In this document: one piece after another, positions 26,175-35,055 of the stretch
How the letters are laid out: each line of letters starts with the position of its first letter
Numbering within the stretch: position 1 is the first letter of the stretch
Assembly (NCBI RefSeq): GCF_028885415.1
Contig: NZ_CP118527.1
Location: 3,534,001 to 3,598,000, forward strand
Length of the DNA: 64,000 bases
Source: Streptomyces coeruleorubidus
GTDB lineage: Bacteria; Actinomycetota; Actinomycetes; Streptomycetales; Streptomycetaceae
Direction of reading: 5' to 3'
Notes under the pieces: model-generated
What the model was told of the DNA's origin: nothing
The model's input: the letters and a program-made list of their open reading frames with translations, nothing else
Database searches by the model: none
Program-made: the position numbers and the translations under genes

Positions 26175-26189
26175 ATACCCCCTAGGGGT
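26175..26189 (+). promoter_or_regulatory. CsoR-type copper operator
   Basis: TACCCC-CTA-GGGGTA, 64 bases before copZ, matches the G-tract palindromes bound by CsoR-family copper repressors in actinobacteria. No csoR gene is adjacent, so the regulator must act from elsewhere. Confidence 0.65.
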
Positions 26190-26252
26190 ACAGTGGGTAT
26201 GCGGACCCCACAGGTCCCCACTGCCCCACATGGCTCGACGAGGAGTAACGAC

Positions 26253-26492
26253 ATGACCGCCCAGACCGACACCACGGGCCCCGTCACCACCGTCTACAAG
26301 GTGAGCGGCATGAGCTGCGGACACTGCGAGGGCGCCGTCTCCGGCGAGATCTCCCAGATCTCCGGCGTCAGTTCGGTGACGGCCGTGGCCAAGACCGGCG
26401 AGGTCACGGTCGTCTCGGCCACGCCGCTCGACGACGAGGCCGTGCGCGCCGCCGTCGACGAGGCCGGTTTCGAGCTGGCCGGGAAGGCCTGA
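26253..26492 (+). CDS. copZ: Copper chaperone CopZ
   Basis: The 79-residue heavy-metal-associated (HMA) domain protein has the metal-binding motif GMSCGHC, followed by the usual beta-alpha-beta pattern (GAVSGEISQISGVSSVTAVA, GEVTVVSATPLDDEAVRAAV, EAGFELAG). The ATG follows GAGGAG. It delivers Cu(I) to the ATPase encoded 147 bases downstream and shares the CsoR-type operator. Confidence 0.93.
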   Translation: MTAQTDTTGPVTTVYKVSGMSCGHCEGAVSGEISQISGVSSVTAVAKTGEVTVVSATPLDDEAVRAAVDEAGFELAGKA

Positions 26493-26639
26493 GCCGGTTC
26501 CGAGAGCCCGAGACGCACAGGCCTGAGTGAGACATCCCGGTCCTGGCACTCGTACCGACGTACGGGCCGTACGCCGCCGCCCCCGGCCCGTACGGCCCGT
26601 CCCGCTTCCCGGGCGCCCCGCACCACCTGGAGTACGGAC

Positions 26640-28892
26640 ATGACCAGCACCACCGCCAAGGCGCCGACGGACCGCGAGCCGGCGCTCGCCGAGGTCGAGC
26701 TGCTCATCGGCGGGATGACCTGCGCCTCCTGCGCGGCCCGCGTGGAGAAGAAGCTCAACCGCATGGACGGCGTCACCGCCACGGTGAACTACGCGACGGA
26801 GAAGGCCCGGGTCACCTACCCCGCGGGCATCGAGGTCGCCGACCTGATCGCGACCGTGGTGAAGACCGGGTACACCGCCGAGGAGCCCGCACCCGCGCGC
26901 GAGGAGCCGGACGCCGAAGGGTCGCCCGCCGCCGAGGAGGACCCCGAGCTGTCGGCCCTCCGCCGGCGCCTCGCCGTCTCCGCCGCCCTCGCCGTGCCCG
27001 TCGTCCTGCTGGCGATGGTCCCTGCGCTCCAGTTCGACAACTGGCAGTGGCTCTCGCTCACCCTCGCCGCCCCGGTCGTCGTCTGGGGCGGGCTGCCGTT
27101 CCACCGGGCGGCCTGGACGAACGCCCGGCACGGCTCCGCCACCATGGACACGCTGGTCTCCCTCGGCACGCTGGCCGCGTTCGGCTGGTCCCTGTGGGCC
27201 CTGTTCCTCGGCGACGCGGGCATGCCCGGCATGCGGCACCCCTTCGAGTTCACGGTCTCGCGCGGCGACGGCGCCTCCTCGATCTACCTGGAGGTCGCCT
27301 CGGGCGTCACGGCCTTCATCCTGCTGGGCCGCTACCTGGAGGCCCGCTCCAAGCGCCGTGCCGGGGCCGCCCTGCGCGCGCTCATGGAACTGGGCGCGAA
27401 GGACGTGGCCGTGCTGCGGGACGGGCGCGAGGTGCGGATCCCGGCCCAGCGGCTGGCCGTCGGCGACCGGTTCGTCGTACGGCCCGGCGAGAAGATCGCC
27501 ACCGACGGCACCGTCGTCGAGGGCACCTCCACGGTGGACGCCTCGATGCTGACCGGCGAGTCGGTGCCCGTGGACGTGACGGCAGGGGACGCGGTCACCG
27601 GCGCGACGGTCAACGCGGGCGGCCGGCTCGTCGTCGAGGCCACCCGCATCGGCGCCGACACCCGGCTCGCGCGGATGGCGAAGCTGGTGGAGGACGCGCA
27701 GAACGGCAAGGCCGAGGTGCAGCGGCTCGCCGACCGGATCTCCGGGATCTTCGTGCCGGTGGTCCTGCTGATCGCCGCCGCCACGGCCGGGGCGTGGCTC
27801 GGGCTGACCGGCGACGGCGTCGCCGCGTTCACCGCAGCCGTCGCGGTCCTGATCATCGCCTGTCCGTGCGCGCTGGGCCTGGCCACGCCGACCGCGCTGA
27901 TGGTCGGCACGGGACGCGGCGCCCAGCTCGGCATCCTCATCAAGGGCCCGGAGGTCCTGGAGTCCACGCGCCGGATCGACACGGTCGTCCTGGACAAGAC
28001 CGGCACGGTCACCACGGGCCGGATGACCCTCCAGGAGGTCCACGTCGCCGAGGGCGCGGACGAGAAGGAGGTGCTGCGGCTCGCGGGCGCCGTCGAGCAC
28101 GCCTCCGAGCACCCCGTGGCCCGTGCGATCGCGCTGGGCGCCGAGGAGCGGGCCGGACGGCTCCCGGACGTCGAGAGCTTCGAGAACGTCCCCGGGCGGG
28201 GCGTACGGGGGCGCGTGGAGGGTCGTGAGGTCGCCGTGGGGCGGCTCTTCGACGACGTACCGCCGGAGCTGGTCCGCGCGCGGGACGAGGCCGAGCGGGC
28301 GGGCCGTACGGCCGTCCTGGCCGGCTGGGACGGGAGGGCGCGGGCCGTGCTGGCCGTGGCCGACGCGGTCAAGGAGACCAGCGCCGAGGCGGTGCGCGAG
28401 CTGCGCGCGCTGGGGCTCACGCCGGTGCTGCTGACCGGGGACAACCGGGCGGTGGCCGAAGCGGTGGCCGAGACCGTCGGGATCGACCGGGTGATCGCGG
28501 AGGTCATGCCCGAGGACAAGGTCGACGCCGTACGGCGGCTGCAGACCGAGGGGCGGGTCGTCGCCATGGTGGGCGACGGCGTCAACGACGCGGCCGCGCT
28601 CGCCACCGCCGATCTGGGCCTGGCCCTGGGCACCGGCACGGACGCGGCGATCGAGGCGGGCGATCTGACTCTGGTGCGCGGCGACCTGCGGGTGGCCGCG
28701 GACGCGATCCGGCTGTCGCGCCGGACGCTGGCCACGATCAAGGGCAACCTCGTCTGGGCCTTCGGCTACAACGTGGCCGCGCTGCCGCTGGCCGCCGCGG
28801 GAGCGCTGAACCCGATGATCGCCGGAGCCGCGATGGCCTTCTCGTCGGTCTTCGTCGTCACGAACAGTCTCCGACTGCGGACATTCCGGTGA
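26640..28892 (+). CDS. copA: Cu(I)-exporting P1B-type ATPase CopA
   Basis: The 750-residue protein has one N-terminal HMA domain (GMTCASC, residues 25-31), eight predicted membrane spans with the CPC motif in [13 protein letters not shown] (about 406), the phosphorylated Asp in DKTGTVT (about 450), the SEHPVA His-Pro motif typical of P1B pumps, [10 protein letters not shown] and [10 protein letters not shown] (about 644). These are all the catalytic motifs. The linker after the HMA domain is unusually acidic. It exports Cu(I) from the cytoplasm with CopZ as donor. Confidence 0.95.
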   Translation: MTSTTAKAPTDREPALAEVELLIGGMTCASCAARVEKKLNRMDGVTATVNYATEKARVTYPAGIEVADLIATVVKTGYTAEEPAPAREEPDAEGSPAAEEDPELSALRRRLAVSAALAVPVVLLAMVPALQFDNWQWLSLTLAAPVVVWGGLPFHRAAWTNARHGSATMDTLVSLGTLAAFGWSLWALFLGDAGMPGMRHPFEFTVSRGDGASSIYLEVASGVTAFILLGRYLEARSKRRAGAALRALMELGAKDVAVLRDGREVRIPAQRLAVGDRFVVRPGEKIATDGTVVEGTSTVDASMLTGESVPVDVTAGDAVTGATVNAGGRLVVEATRIGADTRLARMAKLVEDAQNGKAEVQRLADRISGIFVPVVLLIAAATAGAWLGLTGDGVAAFTAAVAVLIIACPCALGLATPTALMVGTGRGAQLGILIKGPEVLESTRRIDTVVLDKTGTVTTGRMTLQEVHVAEGADEKEVLRLAGAVEHASEHPVARAIALGAEERAGRLPDVESFENVPGRGVRGRVEGREVAVGRLFDDVPPELVRARDEAERAGRTAVLAGWDGRARAVLAVADAVKETSAEAVRELRALGLTPVLLTGDNRAVAEAVAETVGIDRVIAEVMPEDKVDAVRRLQTEGRVVAMVGDGVNDAAALATADLGLALGTGTDAAIEAGDLTLVRGDLRVAADAIRLSRRTLATIKGNLVWAFGYNVAALPLAAAGALNPMIAGAAMAFSSVFVVTNSLRLRTFR

Positions 28893-29462
28893 AGTCCCCT
28901 GAATTCGCCCTAAGTTCGCGGCGAACGTGATTTGAGCCCCTCTGGAGTCCCGAGCCCGGCTCACATAAGCTCTTCACAAGGCTCGCGCATCATCCTTACG
29001 CTTGGGCCCCGAGCGGCATATCCGGGCTCTTGCGTACCTTACGGACATACGCAAGAGACGCAGATCACAGTGATGTGAACGTAACCATCGAAGGGGTTCG
29101 AAGGTCTAAGTTGACGATGTCGGGGAGCGTCTTGGGGGGCGCCACCTGGCATCTGGAGATGTCTTGGGGGACTTCTCCAGAGATGCGTTGCCGGGGCACG
29201 TACACCGGGAAGCTTTGAGCGGCCCTCCCGGTCGTGCGCTGTCCCGGCAGACCGCACACCGCAGTACGGCGAGTTTTGCTCGTTGTGCTCAACAGCGATT
29301 CAGGCGCTGTCCTCACAGACGCCCGGCCGGATCCCGTGGGGGGAATCCGAACCGGGACTGGGAAGGCGCCCTGGTCGTCGGCCCGTGGGGGGACCGGCGA
29401 CAGGGCGCCTTCTTTTCCGCTTCTCAGCCTCTCGGGCCCTCTCGCCCCGCACGTACGCAAGA
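28893..29462. ncRNA. Hairpin-rich non-coding region beside citrate synthase, possible small RNA
   Basis: No convincing protein gene is present in 570 bases. It holds a perfect 10-bp hairpin (29027-29036 with 29048-29057), a second hairpin (GCATCTGGAGA 29148-29158 with 29173-29185, a 2-base bulge), and an intrinsic-type rightward terminator (GAAGGCGCCCTG 29362-29373 with CAGGGCGCCTTC 29401-29412, followed by TTTT). A terminator with a real T-run and no gene in front of it suggests a rightward small RNA ending near 29416. Promoter and 5' end are not determined. Confidence 0.4.
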
Positions 29463-29496
29463 GCCCCCGCACCCGCACAAGAGCGGATACGGGGGC
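29463..29496 (-). terminator. Citrate synthase terminator
   Basis: Arms 29463-29476 and 29483-29496 pair over 14 positions (two as G-U) with a 6-base loop, 16 bases beyond the citrate synthase stop on the minus strand. Confidence 0.7.
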
Positions 29497-29512
29497 CGCG
29501 CGGACTTGCGCC

Positions 29513-30802
29513 TCAGCGCTCCTCGACGGGCACGAAGTCGCGCTCGACGACGCCCGTGTAGATCTGGCGCGGGCGGCCGATGCGGGAGCCCGGCTCCTTG
29601 ATCATCTCGTGCCACTGGGCGATCCAGCCCGGCAGCCGGCCGAGGGCGAACAGGACCGTGAACATCTCGGTCGGGAAGCCCATGGCCCGGTAGATCAGGC
29701 CGGTGTAGAAGTCGACGTTCGGGTAGAGGCTGCGCGAGACGAAGTAGTCGTCGGAGAGCGCGTGCTCCTCCAGCTTCAGCGCGATGTCCAGCAGCTCGTC
29801 GGACTTGCCGAGGGCGGACAGCACGTCGTGCGCGGCGGCCTTGATGATCTTGGCGCGCGGGTCGAAGTTCTTGTAGACCCGGTGGCCGAAGCCCATCAGG
29901 CGGACGCCGTCCTCCTTGTTCTTCACCTTGCGGATGAAGGAGTCGACGTCGCCGCCGGCGTCGCGGATGCCCTCCAGCATCTCCAGCACGGACTGGTTGG
30001 CGCCGCCGTGCAGCGGGCCCCACAGGGCGTTGATGCCGGCGGAGATCGAGGCGAACATGTTCGCCTGCGAGGAGCCGACCAGGCGGACCGTGGAGGTCGA
30101 ACAGTTCTGCTCGTGGTCCGCGTGCAGGATCAGCAGCTTGTCCAGCGCGGAGACCACGGTCGGGTCGAGCTCGTACTCCTGCGCGGGGACCGAGAAGGTC
30201 ATGCGCAGGAAGTTCTCGACGTAGCCGAGGTCGTTGCGCGGGTAGACGAACGGGTGGCCGATCGACTTCTTGTACGCGTACGCCGCGATCGTCGGGAGCT
30301 TGGCGAGCAGACGGATCGTGGAGAGGTTGCGCTGGCGCTCGTCGAACGGGTTGTGGCTGTCCTGGTAGAACGTCGACAGCGCCGAGACGACCGACGACAG
30401 CATGGCCATCGGGTGGGCGTCGCGCGGGAAGCCCCTGTAGAAGTTCTTGACGTCCTCGTGCAGCAGGGTGTGCTGCGTGATGTCGTTCTTGAACGTCGAG
30501 AGCTCGTCGACGGTCGGCAGCTCGCCGTTGATCAGCAGGTAGGCGACGTCCAGGAACGTGGAGCGCTCGGCCAACTGCTCGATCGGGTAGCCGCGGTACC
30601 GCAGGATGCCCGCTTCGCCGTCCAGGTAGGTAATGGCGGATTTGTAGGCGGCGGTATTGCCGTAACCGCTGTCCAGCGTCACCAGACCGGTCTGGGCGCG
30701 GAGCTTGCCGATGTCGAAGCCCTTGTCACCGACGGTGCTGTCGATCACCGGGTAGGTGTACTCGTTGCCGTCGTACCGCAGTACTACAGAGTTGTCGCTC
30801 AC
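29513..30802 (-). CDS. gltA: Citrate synthase
   Basis: The 429-residue enzyme is a full-length type II (hexameric class) citrate synthase. Catalytic regions are present: ILHADHEQNCSTSTVR, WGPLHGGANQSVLEML, LMGFGHRVYKNFDPRA, and the C-terminal EPGSRIGRPRQIYTG. It condenses oxaloacetate and acetyl-CoA. GTG 30802 is chosen because GAGGG lies six bases upstream and the length equals that of S. coelicolor CitA; an earlier GTG at 30814 is also in frame. Its own promoter seems to overlap a 21-bp palindrome at 30909-30929. Confidence 0.96.
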   Translation of the reverse strand: MSDNSVVLRYDGNEYTYPVIDSTVGDKGFDIGKLRAQTGLVTLDSGYGNTAAYKSAITYLDGEAGILRYRGYPIEQLAERSTFLDVAYLLINGELPTVDELSTFKNDITQHTLLHEDVKNFYRGFPRDAHPMAMLSSVVSALSTFYQDSHNPFDERQRNLSTIRLLAKLPTIAAYAYKKSIGHPFVYPRNDLGYVENFLRMTFSVPAQEYELDPTVVSALDKLLILHADHEQNCSTSTVRLVGSSQANMFASISAGINALWGPLHGGANQSVLEMLEGIRDAGGDVDSFIRKVKNKEDGVRLMGFGHRVYKNFDPRAKIIKAAAHDVLSALGKSDELLDIALKLEEHALSDDYFVSRSLYPNVDFYTGLIYRAMGFPTEMFTVLFALGRLPGWIAQWHEMIKEPGSRIGRPRQIYTGVVERDFVPVEER

Positions 30803-30908
30803 GTCTTCCCTCACCGACGTTGTGCCTCATCTTCGAGGTGCCCTGACTGTCTCTACCATCCCCCACTCGGCTCAGGAGAGTGCACTCGGGGTCGACCATC
30901 GGGCCTAC

Positions 30909-30929
30909 TGACGGCACTGAGTGCCGTCA
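30909..30929 (-). promoter_or_regulatory. Perfect 21-bp palindrome between recD2 and citrate synthase
   Basis: TGACGGCACT-G-AGTGCCGTCA is perfectly symmetric. On the minus strand it contains TTGACG (30930-30925) followed after 17 bases by TAGGCC (30907-30902), so it could be an operator between the -35 and -10 boxes of the citrate synthase promoter. It could equally be a short terminator for recD2. Confidence 0.45.
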
Positions 30930-30980
30930 ACTTGCTCATCCTCCCCCCTGTGTTCCCCATCTGGAAGTGCCTTGTGACCT

Positions 30981-33257
30981 TCACGACTCATTTGATCGAT
31001 CATTTTTCTGCGAACCGAGCCGGAAGTCGAGTGCCGTGCACCGACGGCCCGCGGACACGGAGCGCACCGCCTGGCCGATCGCCTTGCGCGAACCGACGAG
31101 GACGACCAGCTGTTTGGCCCGGGTGACCGCCGTGTAGAGCAGGTTCCGCTGGAGCATCATCCAGGCGCCCGTGGTGACCGGGATGACGACCGCCGGGTAC
31201 TCGCTGCCCTGGGAGCGGTGGATGGTCACGGCGTAGGCGTGAGCCAGCTCGTCGAGCTCGTCGAACTCGTACGGAACCTCCTCGTCCTCGTCCGTCAGCA
31301 CCGTCAGGCGCTGGTCGACCGGGTCGAGCGAGGTGACCACACCGACGGTGCCGTTGAAGACACCGTTCTTGCCCTTGTCGTAATTGTTGCGAATCTGGGT
31401 GACCTTGTCGCCGACGCGGAACACCCGTCCGCCGAATCTCTTCTCGGGCAGGTCGGGGCGGCCCGGGGTGATGGCCTGCTGGAGCAGGCCGTTGAGGGTG
31501 CCTGCGCCCGCCGGGCCCCGGTGCATGGGGGCGAGGACCTGGACGTCCCGGCGCGGGTCCAGCCCGAACTTCGCCGGGATGCGACGCGCCGCCACATCCA
31601 CGGTGAGCCGTCCGGCGGCCTCCGTGTCGTCCTCAACGAACAGGAAGAAGTCCTTCATGCCGTCGGTGAGCGGGTGTTGGCCGGCGTTGATCCGGTGTGC
31701 GTTCGTCACCACGCCCGACTGCTGGGCCTGGCGGAAGACCCGGGTGAGGCGGACGGCGGGGACCGGGCTTCCGTCGGCCAGGAGGTCGCGCAGCACCTCG
31801 CCCGCGCCGACGCTGGGCAGCTGGTCGACATCCCCGACGAAGAGGAGATGGGCCCCCGGAGGGACGGCCTTCACCAGCTTGTTGGCGAGGAGCAGGTCCA
31901 GCATGGAGGCCTCGTCGACCACCACCAGGTCGGCGTCCAGCGGGCGGTCCCGGTCGTAGGCCGCGTCGCCGCCGGGCTTCAGCTCCAGAAGGCGGTGGAC
32001 CGTGGAGGCCTCGGCGCCGGTGAGCTCGGACAGGCGCTTGGCGGCCCGGCCGGTCGGGGCGGCGAGCACGACCTTGGCCTTCTTGGCGCGGGCCAGCTCC
32101 ACGATGGAGCGCACCGTGAAGGACTTGCCGCAGCCGGGGCCGCCGGTGAGGACGGCGACCTTCTCGGTCAGCGCGAGCCTGACGGCGGCCTCCTGCTCGG
32201 GGGCGAGGTCGGCGCCGGTGCGTGTTCTCAGCCAGCCGAGCGCCTTGTCCCAGGCCACCGCCCGGAAGCCCGGCATCCGGTCCTCCTCCGTGCGCAGGAG
32301 GCGCAGCAGCTGGGCGGAGAGGGAGAGTTCGGCTCGGTGGAAGGGCACGAGGTAGATCGCGGTGACGGGCTCCCCGCCGTCAGGACCCGGGACCTTCTCC
32401 CGTACGACGCCGGGGTCCTCGCCGTCCTCCGGGGGCTCGGCCAGCTCGGCGAGGCACTCGATGACCAGGCCCGTGTCGACCTGGAGGAGCTTGACCGCGT
32501 CCTTGATCAGCTGCTCCTCCGGGAGGAAGCAGTGGCCCTGGTCGGTGGACTGCGACAAGGCGTACTGCAGGCCCGCCTTGACGCGCTCCGGGCTGTCGTG
32601 CGGGATGCCGACGGACTGGGCGATCTTGTCCGCGGTGAGGAAGCCGATGCCCCAGACGTCGGCGGCGAGGCGGTAGGGCTGGTTCTTCACGACGGAGATG
32701 GACGCGTCGCCGTACTTCTTGTAGATCCGCACCGCGATGGACGTGGACACCTCGACGGTCTGGAGGAAGAGCATGACCTCCTTGATGGCCTTCTGTTCCT
32801 CCCAGGCGTCGGCGATCTTCTTCGTCCGCTTGGGCCCGAGGCCCGGGACCTCGATGAGCCGCTTGGGCTCCTCCTCGATGATCTGGAGCGTGTCCAGCCC
32901 GAAGTGCTGCGTGATGCGGTCGGCGAAGACCGGGCCGATGCCCTTGACCAGGCCGGAGCCGAGATAACGGCGGATGCCCTGGACGGTGGCCGGCAGGACC
33001 GTCGTGTAGTTCTCGACGTGGAACTGCTTGCCGTACTGGGGATGCGAGCCCCAGCGGCCCTCCATGCGCAGGGATTCCCCTACCTGGGCGCCGAGCAGCG
33101 CGCCCACGACCGTGAGCAGATCGCCGCCGCCTCTGCCGGTGTCGACCCGGGCGACCGTGTAGCCGTTCTCCTCGTTCGCGTACGTGATCCGCTCGAGAAC
33201 GCCTTCGAGCACGGCGAGTCGCCGTTCGCCGGCGGGGGTTCCCGTGTGGTTGGGCAT
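30981..33257 (-). CDS. recD2: RecD2-type SF1B DNA helicase
   Basis: The 758-residue protein has the N-terminal RecD2 domain with helix-hairpin-helix motifs (VKGIGPVFADRI, IEVPGLGPKRTKKI, ADVWGIGFLTADKIAQ), then the helicase core: Walker A LTGGPGCGKSFT (about residue 370), motif II VVVDEASMLD, motif III LLFVGDVDQLPSVG, motif IV RLTRVFRQAQ, and the C-terminal VTIHRSQGSEYPAVVIP and LLYTAVTRAKQLVVLVG. RecD2 is a 5'-3' helicase linked to repair in bacteria lacking RecBCD. Length and motifs are complete. Confidence 0.95.
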   Translation of the reverse strand: MPNHTGTPAGERRLAVLEGVLERITYANEENGYTVARVDTGRGGGDLLTVVGALLGAQVGESLRMEGRWGSHPQYGKQFHVENYTTVLPATVQGIRRYLGSGLVKGIGPVFADRITQHFGLDTLQIIEEEPKRLIEVPGLGPKRTKKIADAWEEQKAIKEVMLFLQTVEVSTSIAVRIYKKYGDASISVVKNQPYRLAADVWGIGFLTADKIAQSVGIPHDSPERVKAGLQYALSQSTDQGHCFLPEEQLIKDAVKLLQVDTGLVIECLAELAEPPEDGEDPGVVREKVPGPDGGEPVTAIYLVPFHRAELSLSAQLLRLLRTEEDRMPGFRAVAWDKALGWLRTRTGADLAPEQEAAVRLALTEKVAVLTGGPGCGKSFTVRSIVELARAKKAKVVLAAPTGRAAKRLSELTGAEASTVHRLLELKPGGDAAYDRDRPLDADLVVVDEASMLDLLLANKLVKAVPPGAHLLFVGDVDQLPSVGAGEVLRDLLADGSPVPAVRLTRVFRQAQQSGVVTNAHRINAGQHPLTDGMKDFFLFVEDDTEAAGRLTVDVAARRIPAKFGLDPRRDVQVLAPMHRGPAGAGTLNGLLQQAITPGRPDLPEKRFGGRVFRVGDKVTQIRNNYDKGKNGVFNGTVGVVTSLDPVDQRLTVLTDEDEEVPYEFDELDELAHAYAVTIHRSQGSEYPAVVIPVTTGAWMMLQRNLLYTAVTRAKQLVVLVGSRKAIGQAVRSVSAGRRCTALDFRLGSQKNDRSNES

Positions 33258-33286
33258 GATCCGACCGTACCGCCGGGGTACGACAC

Positions 33287-33487
33287 TCAGGCCTCTATGT
33301 GACCTTCCTTGACGGCCGTCACGAATGCCGTCCAGCCGTGAGTGGAGAAGACCAGGGTGGGGCCGGTGATGGTCTTGCTGTCACGGACGGGCACGTCTGG
33401 GTTGTTGCGGGCGACTTCGAGGCACTCGGCTTGGCTGCCGCCGCTGTAGCTGGACTTGTACCACCCGCTGTGTTCACTACTGATCAT
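33287..33487 (-). CDS. DUF397 domain protein
   Basis: The 66-residue protein begins GWYKSSYSGGSQAECLEVA and contains VPVRDSKTITGPTLVFS and WTAFVTAVKEG, the complete DUF397 pattern. Members are nearly always coded next to a DUF5753 XRE regulator, as here (11-base overlap), and may form an antitoxin-like or signalling pair with it. The S. coelicolor homologues affect development. Biochemical function is unknown. Confidence 0.9.
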   Translation of the reverse strand: MISSEHSGWYKSSYSGGSQAECLEVARNNPDVPVRDSKTITGPTLVFSTHGWTAFVTAVKEGHIEA

Positions 33488-34298
33488 GCGCGTGTTCCTT
33501 CGCTGCCGACCTGACGAGGGCCAGTGACTCCTGCTGCGACAACGCGTCGCTCAGCGCCAGAGCGTAGGCGGTCTGGCAGGCGCTCACCAGCGCCGGATCG
33601 TCCATCAGACGTCCCGTCTCGAATGCGTCGACGTACGCCACCGGGGCGGAGTCCTCGAAGGTCATCAGGGTGAGCAGGCTCTCCATGAGCGGATGCGCAC
33701 CGGCGCGGTACGGAAGGACGTGCAGCCGAATCCGTCGTGACCCGGCCAAGTCCGCGATCTTGTGCAGCTGTTCGGCCATGATCTGCGGGCCACCCACAGA
33801 GCGTCGCAGTACGGCCTCGTCGAGAAGCGTCCAGATGACCGGAGCCGACGGCCCGTCGAAGATTCGGGCACGCTCTGTTCGGATGACAACTTTCCTGTCA
33901 AGTTCCTGGTCTGTGGAGTTGGGGCGGTAAGCGGCGAACACTGCGCGCGCGTAATCGGGTGTCTGGAGCAGGCCGGGAACCAGTGAGAGCGCGAACTGCT
34001 GGATCACGGTTGCGTGTCGCTCCAGTTCGGCGGCGGCAGCGAAGCGGGGATCGTACGTGTTCTCCAGATCCTCCAGCCGCCGCGTGAAGAATCCGTCCGC
34101 CCCCAGCGCACGGTCGATCCGCCGGGCGTCATCGGGTTTGGGAAGCCGTCTCCCGGCCTCGAAGTGGCTGATCAGCGTAGGCGAGCACACGACCTGGTCG
34201 CTCAGTTCCTCCTGAGTGAGGCCCGCCGCCGTCCGCCGTAGCCTCAGCTCCTCCCCGTACTTCTCCCGCAGCGTTCGAGGCGTGCGGCGTTCGTCCAT
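33477..34298 (-). CDS. XRE-family regulator with DUF5753 domain
   Basis: The 273-residue protein has an HTH_31/XRE domain (KYGEELRLRRTAAGLTQEEL, then VVCSPTLISHFEAGRRLP) and a DUF5753 C-terminal domain (LVPGLLQTPDYARAVF, IWTLLDEAVLRRSVGGPQIM, IRLHVLPYRAGAHPLM, VAYVDAFETGRL). ATG 34298 follows AAGGGAG. Overlap with the DUF397 gene indicates a coupled pair. The inverted repeat 34315-34335 just upstream is a likely autoregulatory operator. Confidence 0.92.
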   Translation of the reverse strand: MDERRTPRTLREKYGEELRLRRTAAGLTQEELSDQVVCSPTLISHFEAGRRLPKPDDARRIDRALGADGFFTRRLEDLENTYDPRFAAAAELERHATVIQQFALSLVPGLLQTPDYARAVFAAYRPNSTDQELDRKVVIRTERARIFDGPSAPVIWTLLDEAVLRRSVGGPQIMAEQLHKIADLAGSRRIRLHVLPYRAGAHPLMESLLTLMTFEDSAPVAYVDAFETGRLMDDPALVSACQTAYALALSDALSQQESLALVRSAAKEHAHDQ

Positions 34299-34314
34299 GC
34301 GGCCAACTCCCTTT

Positions 34315-34335
34315 CTTGACAAGCGCGATGTCAAG
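34315..34335 (-). promoter_or_regulatory. Inverted repeat operator upstream of the XRE gene
   Basis: CTTGACA (34315-34321 on the plus strand) and TGTCAAG (34329-34335) are perfect 7-base arms around a 7-base centre, 17 bases from the ATG. TTGACA also looks like a -35 box on either strand, so binding would affect transcription of both flanking units. Confidence 0.55.
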
Positions 34336-34427
34336 CCCCGACCCCTGGCAGCGTAACCACCACCTACCCCACTCTGTGAGTGATTCACCACAGAACGCAG
34401 TCACCGCAGGTCGGAAGGTAGGCAGAC

Positions 34428-34640
34428 GTGACAGAACTAATCGCCCGAGCCCTCGAACCGCTCCTCCGTGTCCTGTTCCCTCCACGCGGACGGCGACGGC
34501 GATCCGCGGCACCGCCTCCATGCCCGTACTGCTGCAACGGCGTCAACGGCACGGTGGCCCGCCGCGCGGAGGAACGTCCGCTGCGCGGAGAGGACAACCG
34601 ACTGGTGCACCCCTACCTGGCAGCGGAGATGAGCGCGTGA
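34428..34640 (+). CDS. Small Arg-rich hypothetical protein
   Basis: GTG 34428 with GGAAGG upstream encodes 70 residues: an amphipathic N-terminus TELIARALEPLLRVLFPPRG, a basic run, a CPYCC pair and an acidic-basic C-terminus. Similar short proteins sit next to DUF397/XRE modules in Streptomyces. It is divergent from the XRE gene and overlaps the next gene by GTGA. Function is unknown. Confidence 0.6.
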   Translation: MTELIARALEPLLRVLFPPRGRRRRSAAPPPCPYCCNGVNGTVARRAEERPLRGEDNRLVHPYLAAEMSA

Positions 34641-34948
34641 TGGCCGGGCGACTGCTGCCCTGGACGACTGTCGAGGGCAAACCGTGCTACCTCGTGGGCG
34701 ACGGAACGGGATACGTCTCACGCATGGCCGACGACATCGAAGCCGTACAGCTGGACATGGCGGACGAGCTTCTCGGCCACGCCGCCGCACTCCTCGCGGA
34801 ACGCCGCGTGACGAGCGCGGAGCTGCGCTATCTGGCCCTGCGGCTCACCGAGTCCCTGCGGGACGTCAAGCGAGTGGCGGAGAGCAGAGGGGCACGGCTC
34901 GCCCATAGCGCAAGCGTTCCTACGCCGTGGGCGGCACCAAGGTCATGA
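34637..34948 (+). CDS. Hypothetical protein of the XRE/DUF397 neighbourhood
   Basis: The 103-residue product is coupled to the previous gene (GTG 34637, or ATG 34640 three bases later). It has a short beta region (LPWTTVEGKPCYLVGDGTGY) and a long amphipathic helix pair (MADDIEAVQLDMADELLGHA, LLAERRVTSAELRYLALRLT). No family is recognised. Genes of this layout are frequent next to DUF397/DUF5753 modules. Confidence 0.65.
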   Translation: MMAGRLLPWTTVEGKPCYLVGDGTGYVSRMADDIEAVQLDMADELLGHAAALLAERRVTSAELRYLALRLTESLRDVKRVAESRGARLAHSASVPTPWAAPRS

Positions 34949-35055
34949 GACGTCGCATATGCAACGTCCTGTGGGCGGCCCTCATCCGTGACCGGCGGTG
35001 CCACCAGGTCATGCCTCCGCCTGCTCCCTCCCATGAGGGCAGTTGGGGGGGAAGC

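Noticed and set aside
26124..28964. 946-codon open frame antisense to copA
   Set aside because: Shadow of copA, which has all catalytic motifs on the plus strand.
29030..29218. 62-codon frame in the region beside citrate synthase
   Set aside because: No ribosome site, no codon bias, and it overlaps two hairpins; the region reads better as non-coding.
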